A stretch of DNA of 64,000 nucleotides from Daldinia sp. FL1419 (taxonomy: Eukaryota; Ascomycota; Sordariomycetes; Xylariales; Hypoxylaceae), in assembly GCA_025201765.1 (NCBI GenBank), contig MU623375.1:62001-126000 (forward strand), given 5' to 3'. Position numbers and translations under genes: made by a program. Within the stretch, counting starts at the first letter, position 1. Every line of letters starts with the position of its first letter. Shown in pieces: positions 33,409 to 43,996 of the stretch. The notes beneath the pieces are model-generated. The model ran no database searches and was not told the origin of the DNA. It saw nothing but the letters and a program-made list of their open reading frames with translations.

Positions 33409-33824
33409 AATAATTCTATCAATCGGTGTCTTTACAACTGTCTATCTTAGAAGTTCGCGCCTTGTACAATCGTCGTATACAACGTCTTGTGATAGCTACT
33501 AAAATATTATCAAATATATACATATTAGTTCTGCTTTCAATGAGCTTCTATCGAACCTGTATAAGATAGATTATTTAACGTACTACCGTGTGCAAGTCAT
33601 AGGATGTATCAAGACCAATTTGCTATGTTTTTAGATGTCATGAACATATAACAAGAGATTTGATCTATATGTCAAAGTTTGTGGTTCCATGGACAGCCGT
33701 GCCTTTTATAAGTTCAATATACCCCTATAGCCCATCTACACTCACTTATCTCGCGCGAGCAGCCGATTTCGGGTAAACAAGGTGCTCACCGGAGTAACCC
33801 TCGCGTAGTGACAACATTTTTTTT
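33409..33824. other. Intergenic between convergent UstYa-like genes
   Basis: 416 bp hold the facing 3' ends. The stretch is AT-rich and nothing else was recognised. Confidence 0.6.
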
Positions 33825-34674
33825 CTAACCGTGATTTGTTTGATCATGTGTCCTCCATTTCTCCGCCCAATGAATTAAACGTACAATGTCACGGCACTTC
33901 CTCACGAATCCGTATCCTGTAACCCCGCCGAGCTCGGGACTGATAGGCTCAAGGTTCGTGTCAGCGTGACACATGATTGATTGCCGAAGGTAATCGATAC
34001 AATGGCGAATGTGGCCGGGCTTTGCAAGGTGATCCGGCTCTATTCTGTCTATAGCCGCCCAGTACCCGTGACGTAAAGCATCCTGTAACTGTTAGAAACC
34101 GAGTCGCCTGTGATTTCTTATGATCTCCCTTACAAGACAATGGAGCTGGTGGAAGACGGCGAGACCATGGGGTGTAGGTGAGATATCGTCATTTTGAACA
34201 AATCCACGGCCACCTGTTAGGAAAATCCTATGTTAGAGATTTATATCGGCAGGTACCTATGAAATACCGGAGCACTTACGCGGGAAAACCTTATCCCACC
34301 ATACTTGTGACTGGTTCCCAGGCCTCAATCCAAATTCACGACGGTAGGTAAATTCGTGGTCAATCTGTCCGGGAGGAGCTGGAGAATGAGTTAGTCAAGA
34401 ACGATGTGGGATAAAGCTGTTGGGTGACCATACAGAACCAGTCCGATTCAACGATGTGCCTCTCAAAATGTCTTCCTAAGGAAAAGCATATACCCCCAGA
34501 TATGAATACCGCACTAGCAGCCGTGAGAATCAAGAGGATAAGCCACCGTTGTGAGCCCCTTTTTCTGGATGCTCGAGACGAAGATGGGGGATCATGAGAT
34601 ATCAACCCTTCATGTGTAAACGGGTCGTCTTCATTCTCACTAGGAACAGGCTCATATACGGTGTTTGAATGCAT
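33825..34674 (-). CDS. UstYa-family (DUF3328) oxidase 2
   Basis: A second DUF3328 oxidase, 227 residues. Exons are 34434-34674, 34280-34378, 34134-34213 and 33825-34088, with introns of 55, 66 and 45 bp. The start is the ATG of 'MHSNTVYEPVPSENEDD'. The layout is a short acidic cytosolic head, a basic patch ('SRASRKRG'), one membrane segment (44-66), then the oxidase region. The HxxHC pair is 'HQLHC' at 135-139 and 'HIRHC' at 166-170, followed by 'IDYLRQSIMCHAD'. It is closer to the textbook family consensus than its neighbour, so the pair looks like two distinct paralogues (as UstYa/UstYb are) and not a recent duplication. Inference: both act on one product in the endomembrane lumen. Confidence 0.92.
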
Positions 34675-34900
34675 TTTCTCTTCAAGACGTAGATCATACC
34701 CAAATAACGTGTAGAGAGAGACGAGTTTGTAAAAAGGCGGATACACGTATGAATTCACGTTTAATCTCCAGGCAGGTAATTAACTATTACCAAATATTCC
34801 TTCGGGTTATTTTAAGCGCTTTTTACTCAATCAGATGATGTTTGACTTGTGGTTACATCGGGTAACTATTCGCGCAGCCGGACTTTCAGCCCCTGTTATG

Positions 34901-35092
34901 GACCCCAAATCCGCCCAGCCTCGCGGACCAACATTGTCACCTATATATAGACGCTTATTTAAACGCCTAAGACAATTACCTACGCCCAAGCAACGCCAAA
35001 GGGCTTTGGAAGTGGTGAATTCGGTGAGACATGCATACTACGAGAATGTAGCCGACTACATGCAGAGAAGCGCCCAACATCTCACCCAGTAG
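34901..35092 (+). CDS. Small hypothetical protein with LYR-like motif
   Basis: An uninterrupted 63-codon frame from the ATG of 'MDPKSAQPRGP'; the frame stays open upstream to 34835. The sequence 'SPIYRRLFKRLRQLPTPKQR' followed by a predicted helix ('RALEVVNSVRHAYYEN') resembles the start of LYR-motif mitochondrial proteins, but the motif is IYR and not LYR. It sits between UstYa-like 2 and the MFS gene and could share the promoter of either. It may be a real small protein or a chance ORF; no independent support is visible. Confidence 0.35.
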   Translation, partial: DPKSAQPRGPTLSPIYRRLFKRLRQLPTPKQRQRALEVVNSVRHAYYENVADYMQRSAQHLTQ

Positions 35093-35527
35093 GATTCAGG
35101 AGTAGTACAGTCGCAATGGTAAAGATAAGTGCATGTTAGGTACCTAGGTAGGTAAGTAAGTATTCGTCCGAAGAAATTTCGCTTACTTTGACCGCTTGTT
35201 CACTTGAGAACCAACCTACTCGGCAATGCCACGGTTGTATACCTAGCGCATCATATTATGTAGTACTTACAAGCCGGAAGAGGCGTGAAGTTGCTTACTA
35301 TTGGAGTACTACCTATATTTTACGAGACTGTAGGACTTCCAACATACCTATTGATGTAGTCTGTGTGTTTAGGTACTTGCCTAGCTACTGAGGCGGTATT
35401 GTAACAGTATATCTTACTTATCAATAACCTAAACTCCATCTCACGCATGGTCGACGTCCTTGAGTATGTAAAGTACCTAATCATCTCGGTCTTGTACTAT
35501 TATAATTACCAAAACCAGACTAGAATC
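35093..35527. other. Upstream region of the MFS transporter gene
   Basis: 435 bp with no supported gene and a TAGGTACCTAGGTAGG cluster at 35136-35156. In-frame codons extend upstream of the MFS ATG to 35447 but lack family similarity. Confidence 0.5.
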
Positions 35528-37236
35528 ATGGATCGGGCGCACGAGAAGCCGAGCATTTACCAAGAAGAGATGAACGACGACACTCATGACTGTCGAAACG
35601 TTGGAACCTTTTCTTGGGCATTGATCGTTATTTCTATTCTCTCTTCAGCTTTCCTCTTTTCTCTCGATAACACAATCGTCGCCGATGTACAGCCTGCGGT
35701 GGTACGAGAATTCTCATCAGTGGACAAGCTATCATGGCTACCCGTTGCTTTCTTCATGGGCGCCGCAAGCTCAAACTTATTTTGGTACGTGCTCGAGTCC
35801 TTGCGGGATCAGGTAACATGTTAATATTTGGCAGGGGGCAGTGTTATGGGTACTTCAATGCCAAAACGGTCTATATTCTTTGTGTATTCATATTTGAGAT
35901 TGGGTCTGCTCTTTGCGGTGCCGCGCCAAATATGAATGCACTTATCGTTGGACGGGCTATTGCTGGGCTTGGAGGCTCAGGCATGTACACCGGAGCGATG
36001 GTTTTACTGTCTGTTCACACTACCGAAAAGGAGAGGCCTACCTACCTTGGCTTCACGGGACTAGCTTGGGGTCTCGGGACTATCCTTGGTCCAATTATCG
36101 GAGGCGCATTCACTGAGAGTTCTGCTACTTGGCGGTGGGTGAGTCGACTCGTGAACTACATGCACATCGGATGACCTAGCTTACAATACCATCAGTCGTT
36201 TTATATTAACCTTATCGTGGGCGGTGCTTGCGCGCCCATTTATATCTTCCTACTACCTTCATCAAGGCCGCATACCGAAGTCAATCCTTGGACTGCCTTA
36301 GGATCCCTTGACTATCTTGGGGCTATCCTTATGACTGGGTTTTTCTCCACCGGGTTCATCGCCATTTCATTCGGCGGTACAATATGGGCGTGGAATAGCA
36401 CTAGCAGCATTGTCCTGTTCGTCATTTCTGGAATTATAACCACGATATTCTTTATCCAGCAAATATTTTCATTTGGAACGACTCCCCAGAAACGTCTCTT
36501 CCCAATTAACTTCTTAAAGTCCCGAATTCTGGTCATAATGTTCGTGACTACGGCCTGCGCCACATCAACAGTCTTTGTTCCCGTCTATTTCATACCATTG
36601 TACTACCAATTCGTCCAGTCAAGCAACAGCCTCGATGCTGGAGTCAATTTATTACCATTCATTGCTTTTAATGTGGCGTGCGCCATGATCAGCGGCGCGA
36701 TAATGAGCAAGAAGCCTTATTACATGCCTTGGTACGTAATTGGTGCGATATTATGTGTTGCAGGTAATGCACTTCTTTATACAGTGGACGAATTTACCTC
36801 CAACGCACGAATATGGGGTTATTCGATCCTAGTGGGTGCGGGAAGCGGCTGCTTCATCCAGCTTGCATTCACCGTTGTACAGTACAAGGTAGAGAAGAAC
36901 TTAGTTCCGGTGGCTATAGGCTTCTGCACACTGGCTCAGTTGTCCGGGCCGGCCGCTTCGCTGGCCATATCCAACGCCATATTTCTGAATAAAGCTGCTG
37001 ATGGCATATCAGAGATCGCACCAGATCTTCCCGGAGAAGTAATCTTGGGAGCCATCTCAGCTGCGTCAAGTGGCGGTCTTCAGTCGTCGTTCAGCCAAGA
37101 CCAGCAAGCAAAGCTGGTTCATATTATTGTCGATGCAATGTCGAATTGCTATATTATTTCGTTAACTGCGGCAGGTTTGACGTTATTATTATCATTGTGT
37201 TTGAAACCCGAGAGGCTCTTTGGAAACAAACTGTAA
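35528..37236 (+). CDS. MFS drug:H+ antiporter, DHA2 (14-TM) type
   Basis: A plasma-membrane exporter of small toxic molecules driven by the proton gradient. Exons are 35528-35784, 35835-36138 and 36196-37236, giving 533 residues with introns of 50 and 57 bp. DHA2 landmarks are visible: 'LDNTIVADVQPAVVREF' in the first helix, 'WGQCYGYFNAKTVYI', the 'GRAIAGLGGSGMYTG' loop, and the antiporter motif C 'GTILGPIIGGAF'. A long second half has further hydrophobic helices. The length suits a 14-helix member. It lies beside the UstYa pair, and an MFS exporter (ustT) is a usual part of ustiloxin-type clusters, so export of the local product is a fair inference. Confidence 0.93.
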
Positions 37237-37905
37237 TTAAACCAACAACTTAGTGGCAGGTGTACGAGGAGACGGGCAATGTGGCTTTTTTATGGACTAT
37301 GAACTCACATGCTTGGGGGTAAGAATAGGGGTATGCAGTTAAAAGCCTACCTAGGTAGGTAGGTAACAAAATGTATAGATCTTCAAGGTGTACTATATGA
37401 GAGGCAAGCGATACCCATAGAGGATCGTAGGAGGTTAAGCATTAGACTGGTATATTGTACCATGATAATAAGCACTCATGATATTCGAATCCGGTCTATA
37501 GACTGAGACCAGGAGTTGTCATAACATTCTAATGTTAGCTTGTATAGCTGCGTGGGTAATATGTATCTGAGAAGCCCTTCCTTTAGGCCCTAAAATCTGG
37601 GGTAATCAGATGCGAATAGACCGAGTTTGAATTTTCCACCTATAGATTGTGTTAAACCATAGGACGTCGCTAGCCGATCCCCGCAAATATCGAGCCGAGC
37701 AGTGGGAACAGCATCGTTGGGGTAGGCAGCTAAGGCATTTGGTGAATGCTACTCAATAATGACCTGATCCCTCTATATCGTAAGTTCCTCTAAGATTGGT
37801 ACCGTTCCATGGCGTCAAATATGATCATGTGAAGAATAAAAGGCTCAAGAGAGTGTTGTCTATATGGTGATATACGGCTTGCATATCACATAGTAATCTA
37901 TTAAC
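37237..37905. other. Intergenic region
   Basis: No gene. A CCTACCTAGGTAGGTAGGTA cluster lies at 37347-37366. A possible TATA-like ATAAAAG lies near 37836, 70 bp before the GH105 ATG. Confidence 0.5.
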
Positions 37906-39099
37906 ATGAGGTTTTTGTTCTTTGCTACCGGGGCCATAGCCTCTACGTCGTATTTGACATGGACAGCGGACTCCTTTATCCGACGCGGCGTGGAAGCGAC
38001 TCAGGGTTATGGCGAAGCGACCCTATATGAGGGGTACGAAGCCGCGTTCGCACTCACTCAGAACGAGACATATGCTGAATGGTACCAAAAGCAAATTGAT
38101 GGACCAGTAGTGCTGGATAACGGCGAGATCGAGGACTGGAAGAGCGATTTCTATTCTTTAGACAACTATCGGATCGGAAATAATATCCTGTGGTGGTATG
38201 AGCGCACGGGGCTCGCAAAGTACAAGCGCGCCGCAGAAGTCATTCGCGCGCAGCTAGACCGCCACCCGCGGACTGCTACTGGCGGTTTCTGGCACCGGAA
38301 ACCTAACTACCCCAATCAAATGTGGCTCGACGGCATCTTTATGGCGGATAGCTTCTATGCGAAGTGGACGCGCTTGTTTGACGTGGAGAATGAAACTGCC
38401 TGGGATGATATAACGCGTCAGTACGATAATATCGATGCACACACACGGAATCAGACAACGGAGCTCCTGGTTCACGGGTACGATGAGAGCAATGAAGCGG
38501 TCTGGGCCGACCCGGTGACGGGCGCCGCGCCGTTGGTATGGAGCAGAGCCGTTGGTTGGTATTTCATGAGTCTGCTCGAGGTGATCCCATTATTCCCACC
38601 GGACCACCCTGGCCAGACGCGGCTCGTTCATTACTTCACGACGCTTGCAGAGGGTCTTAAGAAAGCGCAAGATGAGGATTCTGGTGGCTGGTGGCTTATC
38701 ATGAGTGAGCCATATCCAGGAGCCCCGGGAAACTACATCGAGAGTAGCGCCTCGGCCATGTTCACCTTTGGATGGCTGAAGGGTATCCGACTGGGATTAC
38801 TCAACGAGAGTGACTATTTGGAGTCGGCCCGCGAAGCATATCGCGGACTCGTGAAGAGGTTCGTGAAAGTTGATGATGAGGGAAACTTGAATTGGGAGGG
38901 GACTGTGGAAGTCGGTTCCTTGGGAAGTAATGGGACGTATGAGGTGAGTTCTATCATTACCTATCCACTGCTTGTAGGACTGATGCCCGTATACTGATCG
39001 TAATTGACAAAGTACTATATCTCGATACCCTTGACTGAAAACGACCATAGGGGGGCTGGGTCGTTTATGCTTGCGTCTTATGAGATGGAGAGGCGTTAG
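37906..39099 (+). CDS. Secreted GH105 unsaturated rhamnogalacturonyl/glucuronyl hydrolase
   Basis: Removes unsaturated uronic acid from pectin-derived oligosaccharides. Exons are 37906-38943 and 39013-39099 (69-bp intron), giving 374 residues, the usual family size. The second exon restores the family C-terminus ('GTYEYYISIP', 'GAGSFMLASYEME'). The N-terminus is a hydrophobic signal sequence ('MRFLFFATGAIASTSYLTW'). The catalytic Asp corresponds to D142 in 'MWLDGIFMADSF'. Conserved 'WWYERTG', 'GGFWHRKPNYPNQ' and 'WSRAVGWYFMSLLEV' match the alpha6/alpha6-barrel family typified by YteR. Several NxT/S sites support secretion. It probably works in plant cell-wall breakdown and is unrelated to the neighbouring metabolite genes. 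Confidence 0.94.
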
Positions 39100-39901
39100 G
39101 CACCTAAGAGATACCTAACCTTAGGTAGTTAGGTACTGAGCTCATCGCATTGGGCATCGGCGATTTATCTGAAATGCCTATAACTGGCTTTTGTACTCTC
39201 GGTATGGAGTGTCCTCGGTTATCTGGTTTCCGCTTCTTGATACGTAGAAGGCAAGCATATCGTGGTCGTACGGCTTATGGGCTTGTTAAAGCTCAGTGTC
39301 TAGAAATATGATTGGTCCGTCATGGAGTAAGCTCCGACACTTTATCGACAATTGAGAAAAATGCAGGGGTAAATCAAGGTCTTCCGTATACCGCATCTCA
39401 GGGATCTCTGGCTCGATGCTACGCTGCAGAGGTTAAGGGTTAGAAACCAAGTTATACGTGTATTTGCGAGAAAGGCCTGTAAAGGGCAAGATAGAAGATG
39501 ATAATATGACGTCGACGCTGCGGACGGTTAGTGGAATGATAAGCTGGAATTATGTCGTAGAAAACTGATTATTGAAATCGAAGTACCTACAGTTAGGTAG
39601 GTTCTGTGCTTAAAGATCGCGCCGACGATGAAAAAAAGAAAAGAAAGAAAAAGATGGGGAGATGAGATGCAACTGGAGATATCCGATCATAAAAGGTCCA
39701 TTAATTAATATGGAGAAGGGGAGCACCCTTTTATACATACTTTATGTATCATTACATATTGATACGGGATAGAACAATAGGTGACATGACTTAGCGTATT
39801 ATATTATATTAGGGAGGTGTTATTGAGCTAGTGTATGTAATCAAGCCCAATTAAAATAATGTTAATTATCGCTCCGTTGCTTGTCGGCGCAGAAATTTAC
39901 C
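39100..39901. other. Intergenic between convergent genes
   Basis: No supported gene. TAGGTA copies lie at 39115-39135 and 39590-39600, with a short purine (AAAGAAAAG) tract at 39630-39655. Confidence 0.5.
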
Positions 39902-40816
39902 TTAAACATCCTCCTCATCAGCGGCATCATCGCTGATCGTGCTTGTCCCACCACCTTGTCCCTCAGCGATAACCCGTGTCTTCACCACCTGCCCAGCTGG
40001 CGTTACGTAAATGTTTGCCACAGCATCCAAACCTGGGAAAGGCTTATATTCGTAAGATAATTCATACTCCGTCTTCCCATCAATAGTAATAGTTCTATTG
40101 TGTCCGGTAAAAGTCATGTCTCTGCTATAGTAGCCGACAACCCGACGACCATGTTCATCGCCGTTGTTATCGAGCAACGAATCATAGATGCTACCGTTCT
40201 GTGCCAGAATGCGGTTAGTGTGCGTTTGGCCGGAATAGTCGTTGACAGAATAGAGGATATTGTGTAATAGGTTGTAGTCTAGTAGATCTCGCTTAGAATT
40301 GGTTGCGGAAGCCATACTTGATGACGAAGTTGAGCTCTCCCCGAGCTCATCGGTAAGATTTCCCACGATACTTCCTACATTCTTCCCTAGAGTTGCGACG
40401 ATTGGGTTTAAATCGACCGTATCGAGAACATTTGATACCATTTCCACGACGTTGCCTAGTCGAGCTTCGAGTTCCACCTTAGCGCTCACGTTCTCAATTT
40501 TGAGAGATACTCTGTCGATCGAAGCGGCTACCCCAGCGGTGAGATGCAGCAGATTTAATACCCTGGCGTCCAGGTTGATCTTGGCGGTTATGTTATCAAC
40601 CTCGATATCGATCTCGCCTACGGATACCGAAGCATTTAGGTACACATCCGGTTCTTCGGGAAGCTCGACGCCTGGCGTATTTGCCGTTTCGTAATTGACC
40701 GACTCGGGATCGCCACGCTTATTGAGCTCGTAACCGATATAGCCGTCGTCTCGGGCTATACCGAAGCTCAATAGCGAGCAGCCGTAAAGCAACGGAAGTA
40801 ACGAGTAGTTACGCAT
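39902..40816 (-). CDS. Secreted hypothetical protein A (paralogue of the gene at 41.4 kb)
   Basis: An intronless frame of 304 residues from the ATG of 'MRNYSLLPLLYGCSLLSFGI', a signal peptide. The frame also extends 25 codons upstream without signal-like features. The middle is built of alternating Val/Ile/Leu with Asp/Asn ('GEIDIEVDNITAKINLDARV'), which suggests a regular beta or amphipathic structure. It is followed by a KR-containing linker and a C-terminal 'DMTFTGHNRTITIDGKTEYE' / 'VTPAGQVVKTRVIAEG' region. It contains several NxT/S sites. The same core and C-terminal block occur in the divergent gene 626 bp away. No family name is recognised; a secreted cell-surface or spore-associated role is a guess. 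Confidence 0.8.
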   Translation of the reverse strand: MRNYSLLPLLYGCSLLSFGIARDDGYIGYELNKRGDPESVNYETANTPGVELPEEPDVYLNASVSVGEIDIEVDNITAKINLDARVLNLLHLTAGVAASIDRVSLKIENVSAKVELEARLGNVVEMVSNVLDTVDLNPIVATLGKNVGSIVGNLTDELGESSTSSSSMASATNSKRDLLDYNLLHNILYSVNDYSGQTHTNRILAQNGSIYDSLLDNNGDEHGRRVVGYYSRDMTFTGHNRTITIDGKTEYELSYEYKPFPGLDAVANIYVTPAGQVVKTRVIAEGQGGGTSTISDDAADEEDV

Positions 40817-41441
40817 ATTTTCTGACGAGAGAGTATGTAGTAGGGCAACAGCATCCAACAAGCCCTCTCGATGCTGAGGGCCAACTGGCACACACGGATC
40901 TCATATAAAGTCGAGCCGTGGATGCGGGCGCTCCAAGCATCAATGCCGCTAGTTCTATACCCCTGCTTAGCTTAGAGGCTTCATTCCAAGTTTTGAGAGA
41001 TTGCATATAATGCGATGACAACTCAACTCCTAGGTTTCTATTCGACAGGATGTGTACGAGCCACTACGAGGGGCATTCTAGCCACTAGAAGTCCATCTAA
41101 CCCCTGACTAGCACGGAGAATATCCTAGAACGGATTCAATGACAGGCGCGGTTCCCAAGCTACTGCAGTTATTGTCTGAATTACCGACAAGGATTATTCA
41201 TGTTAGTAGAGTGAAGGCTGACTCTAGTCGTGATATGTATGCGACCTTATGCTAAAGTGCTTCTATGAAATTCCCACGATCTCAAAATGACAGCCCTCCC
41301 TCGTCGTGGATTCTAGTCTGACTTCTCACTGAGATGTACGGTGCTTCAACTCGTTCTTCTTAAACATCTGTCTTCTTTCTGCACAGAGATTAGCGCCTCC
41401 AGGCCTCGTTTCAGTTTATCGCCGACCAGCCCAGCTCGAAA
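40817..41441. promoter_or_regulatory. Divergent region between two secreted paralogues
   Basis: 625 bp lie between divergent starts of related genes. CT-rich tracts (41340-41390) precede the plus-strand gene. No specific site was identified. The minus-strand ORF at 40809-41021 is not convincing. Confidence 0.5.
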
Positions 41442-42344
41442 ATGAAGTCCTTCGTTTCTAAAGCCGTTGCTTTCGTGCTATTAGCACCCTTCTCGGTCGC
41501 TCTAGCGCAGACTGCCTCTTCGACATCAGATGCAGGCCCGACAGAAACACTCTCTGAAGGTACGACGTCGCAACCACAAGTAACGCCTACGGATACTATC
41601 ACGGGAGCCGACGGCGCATCGACGACGACAACAGGCGGAAGAAGTGGAAGCGATACTACGACGGGAGCTCCATCGTACGGCACTATGCCGCCGGATGTTC
41701 TTCTGAAAGTACCCGAACTTCACGTCGGCAGGATTGAGCTGGACGTGGACAACTTGAACGCAGAAATCAACCTAGCTGCGCAAGTAGCGAACTTGGTAGA
41801 AATCAACGCAGGCATTCAAGTCGGCGTGAAAAAGGTAAACATTACGATTGCCGACGTCGACGCCAACTTGGACCTGATAATTAGGTTGGGCAACCTCGCC
41901 GACATTGTCAACCGTACTCTGGAATCGCTGAATCTAAACCCGCTGCTCATTAACGTCCTCAACGAGGCTACAGACCTCGTCAATGTAGTTATCGGAGAAG
42001 TAGACGGCTTATTAGGATCTATTGTGAATGGAGACTCGAAGATCAACTTCATCATAGACAACCTCGGAAATATCGTACAAGAGGTGGAGGGCACGGCAGG
42101 GAAACTGCTAAGCTCGATCGTGGGCAACTTTGAACAGAATATGACATACACCGGCGCGCAGGAAATCTTGGACGGCGGTCTCATTCAGAAGACATACAAA
42201 TACGACCCATTGTCAGCGCTGGTTAATATTATATTCAACGCCGCCGGGCAAGTGGTCCAGGCGGTGGTCGTGAAGGGCAACGGGGGTAACGGAAGCAGCA
42301 CATCGACGGCTACGGCGGCACCTACAGGCGGAGCCAGGAGGTGA
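41442..42344 (+). CDS. Secreted hypothetical protein B (paralogue of the gene at 39.9 kb)
   Basis: An intronless frame of 300 residues. The signal peptide is 'MKSFVSKAVAFVLLAPFSVA', followed by a Ser/Thr/Gly-rich stretch of about 60 residues (likely O-glycosylated). A Val/Ile/Leu-Asp/Asn patterned core follows ('RIELDVDNLNAEINLAAQVA', 'LNLNPLLINVLNEATDLVNV'), with a C-terminal block ('EQNMTYTGAQEIL', 'FNAAGQVVQAVVVKG') and a Gly/Ser/Thr tail. It aligns over the core and C-terminus with the divergent neighbour, so the two come from an inverted duplication. Unlike its partner it has the Ser/Thr-rich N-terminal stalk and lacks the KR linker. Function unknown. Confidence 0.85.
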   Translation: MKSFVSKAVAFVLLAPFSVALAQTASSTSDAGPTETLSEGTTSQPQVTPTDTITGADGASTTTTGGRSGSDTTTGAPSYGTMPPDVLLKVPELHVGRIELDVDNLNAEINLAAQVANLVEINAGIQVGVKKVNITIADVDANLDLIIRLGNLADIVNRTLESLNLNPLLINVLNEATDLVNVVIGEVDGLLGSIVNGDSKINFIIDNLGNIVQEVEGTAGKLLSSIVGNFEQNMTYTGAQEILDGGLIQKTYKYDPLSALVNIIFNAAGQVVQAVVVKGNGGNGSSTSTATAAPTGGARR

Positions 42345-42884
42345 TCCAGATTAAATATAAATGGACATAATAATATTACCTTATGTACATTTACCTCCTA
42401 CGTATGTGCGCACCTCTTAGTACAGTAACTTGCACTTCCCGAATCTCGTACCCGCTGTACGAAAACTTATATGCCATGGCAGCAGAGTGTTCTTTCGACC
42501 GGAGTAAGGCGACTGAAGTCGGTAAGCCCTTGATAGCTCAGCCGTAAGGCGTCGGAAAAGGTCAGTAAAATCTCTGCACCATTGGTGGTGGGGTTTTCGT
42601 AGGTTGCCTGTTCGACCCCCCGAGGGGTTTATGGCAACTGAGCTTTTTGTATTTTTTTACACCTTTTTTGTTTTGCAATTCAATTGATTACCTCTCAATT
42701 ATCATTACGGACAGTTCTTTTTATGTTACAAGAGAAGTCATCTCCAGGAGAGCTATTCAAGGTCCTTTTTGATAACATCGCAAGTGATTGACTGTATTAG
42801 GTATGCATTGTCAGAGGCAACTTTTGGCATCTTATACTCTTGCACTTATCATATAGGGGATTTGTTACCGTCTCTACCCTAGGC
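42345..42884. other. Intergenic with decayed tRNA-like sequence
   Basis: No protein gene. At 42525-42629 a sequence carries an A-box-like TAGCTCAGCCG and a B-box-like GTTCGACCC, with a seven-base AGCCCTT/AGGGGTT pairing at its ends, followed by T runs at 42643-42657. The D and T stems do not pair, so it is not called as a working tRNA. Confidence 0.4.
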
Positions 42885-43996
42885 CTACGGCTGGGATTCA
42901 ACAACTTCCAACACCTCATGATCTACCCATGCAGCGATCGTGCGCTCAGCCAAGACATCCACACGCTCCTTGGTCTGTAAGATGTATCCGCAGACGGGCC
43001 AGATCAAGTTCGTCAAGTAGGACTTTTTATACTCGATCATGAGCTCCTCGTCGTTTCGGTCAAATTTTGGCCCACCTAAACTGTGCAGGGTGGAAAGATA
43101 ATAATCCAGGATTTCCATCTCGTGGGTCCGACGATCTTCTACTGTCATCATTGTCGACACGAAGTACACTAGGTCGTGGAAGCATGAGGCGAAATGGAAC
43201 GCTGACCAGTCCAAGAAGCGTATGTGCCCGTCGGCTGTGAAATAAGTGTTACCCATATGAGTATCGCCGTGGAGCAGCGTGCGAAACTTGGGATTTCGCC
43301 GAGAATAATACTTCTTCTGCGCTTCTCTTACACGTGCGCCGTCCATCAGGTATTCTGGTAACTTGGGCCTTCCGGGCTCTCTCACGACGCTGTCCCAGGA
43401 GCTAGTAATGAAAATCATAGCCGAGTCGTAATCATTACTGATCCCTAGAAGCCCGTCAATTATTTCTATCTGACTCCTCAAGGTCACCTAGCATCGTACT
43501 TACAAGGATAGTCCTCTTGGCTCTTGCCCCAAAACTGGGCATGCAACCCAGCGATTTGGTAAACACCATCGAGCACCGTTTCGAGGGGATAGGAGCCGGC
43601 CTCGGATGGGAACGTGCACCCCTCGTGTACCAGATCCGACATGATAGCGATACCCTGCCTATCGCTTGTTTCTCCCCACCAGCCCTTCGGATAGCCCATA
43701 TGCTTGATAGCCGGCGCGATCTTTGCGAAGAAATTGGCCTCGCGCTGCACTAAGGTTAGAGTCCATGGCTGGGCCTCAACCATTGCGGGGTCAAACACCC
43801 CCTTTACACAGATATGCGACGGCCGTGAATCCGGGTTGGCGGCTTCATCTTCGTACTCGAGGGAGTAGAATAGCTTGCTGCCCGTGCCGAATATAGATCG
43901 TTCTAACGAAGCGGACTTGATCCTGTGTCCTAGCTTAGATCCCAGCCATTGAGCTGTGACTCCGTCAGGGAGTAAAGGGAGGTTCTCAGCGGACAT
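42885..43996 (-). CDS. CHK/APH-fold kinase-like protein
   Basis: Belongs to the aminoglycoside-phosphotransferase/choline-kinase-like fold (CHK/EcKinase-like), common and little studied in fungi; it would phosphorylate a small molecule with ATP. Exons are 43504-43996 and 42885-43444, giving 350 residues. The junction was fixed by the family pattern: a 59-bp intron (43445-43503, GTAAGT...TTCTAG) restores 'DYPWISNDYDSAM'. Nearer AG sites give stops or a wrong frame. Catalytic motifs are present: 'HGDTHMGNTYF' (catalytic Asp and Asn) and 'RFLDWSAFH' (metal-binding Asp). The N-lobe has 'GTGSKLFYSLEYE' and 'ICVKG' (likely the ATP Lys). The start is the ATG of 'MSAENLPLLPDG'. Substrate unknown. Confidence 0.88.

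Noticed and set aside
42525..42629. Functional tRNA gene
   Set aside because: T-arm has only one pair and the D-arm does not close; kept only as a possible relic.
43445..43503. Frameshift or pseudogene in the kinase-like gene
   Set aside because: A 59-bp intron ending at the TTCTAG acceptor restores the frame and the family sequence 'DYPWISNDYD'.
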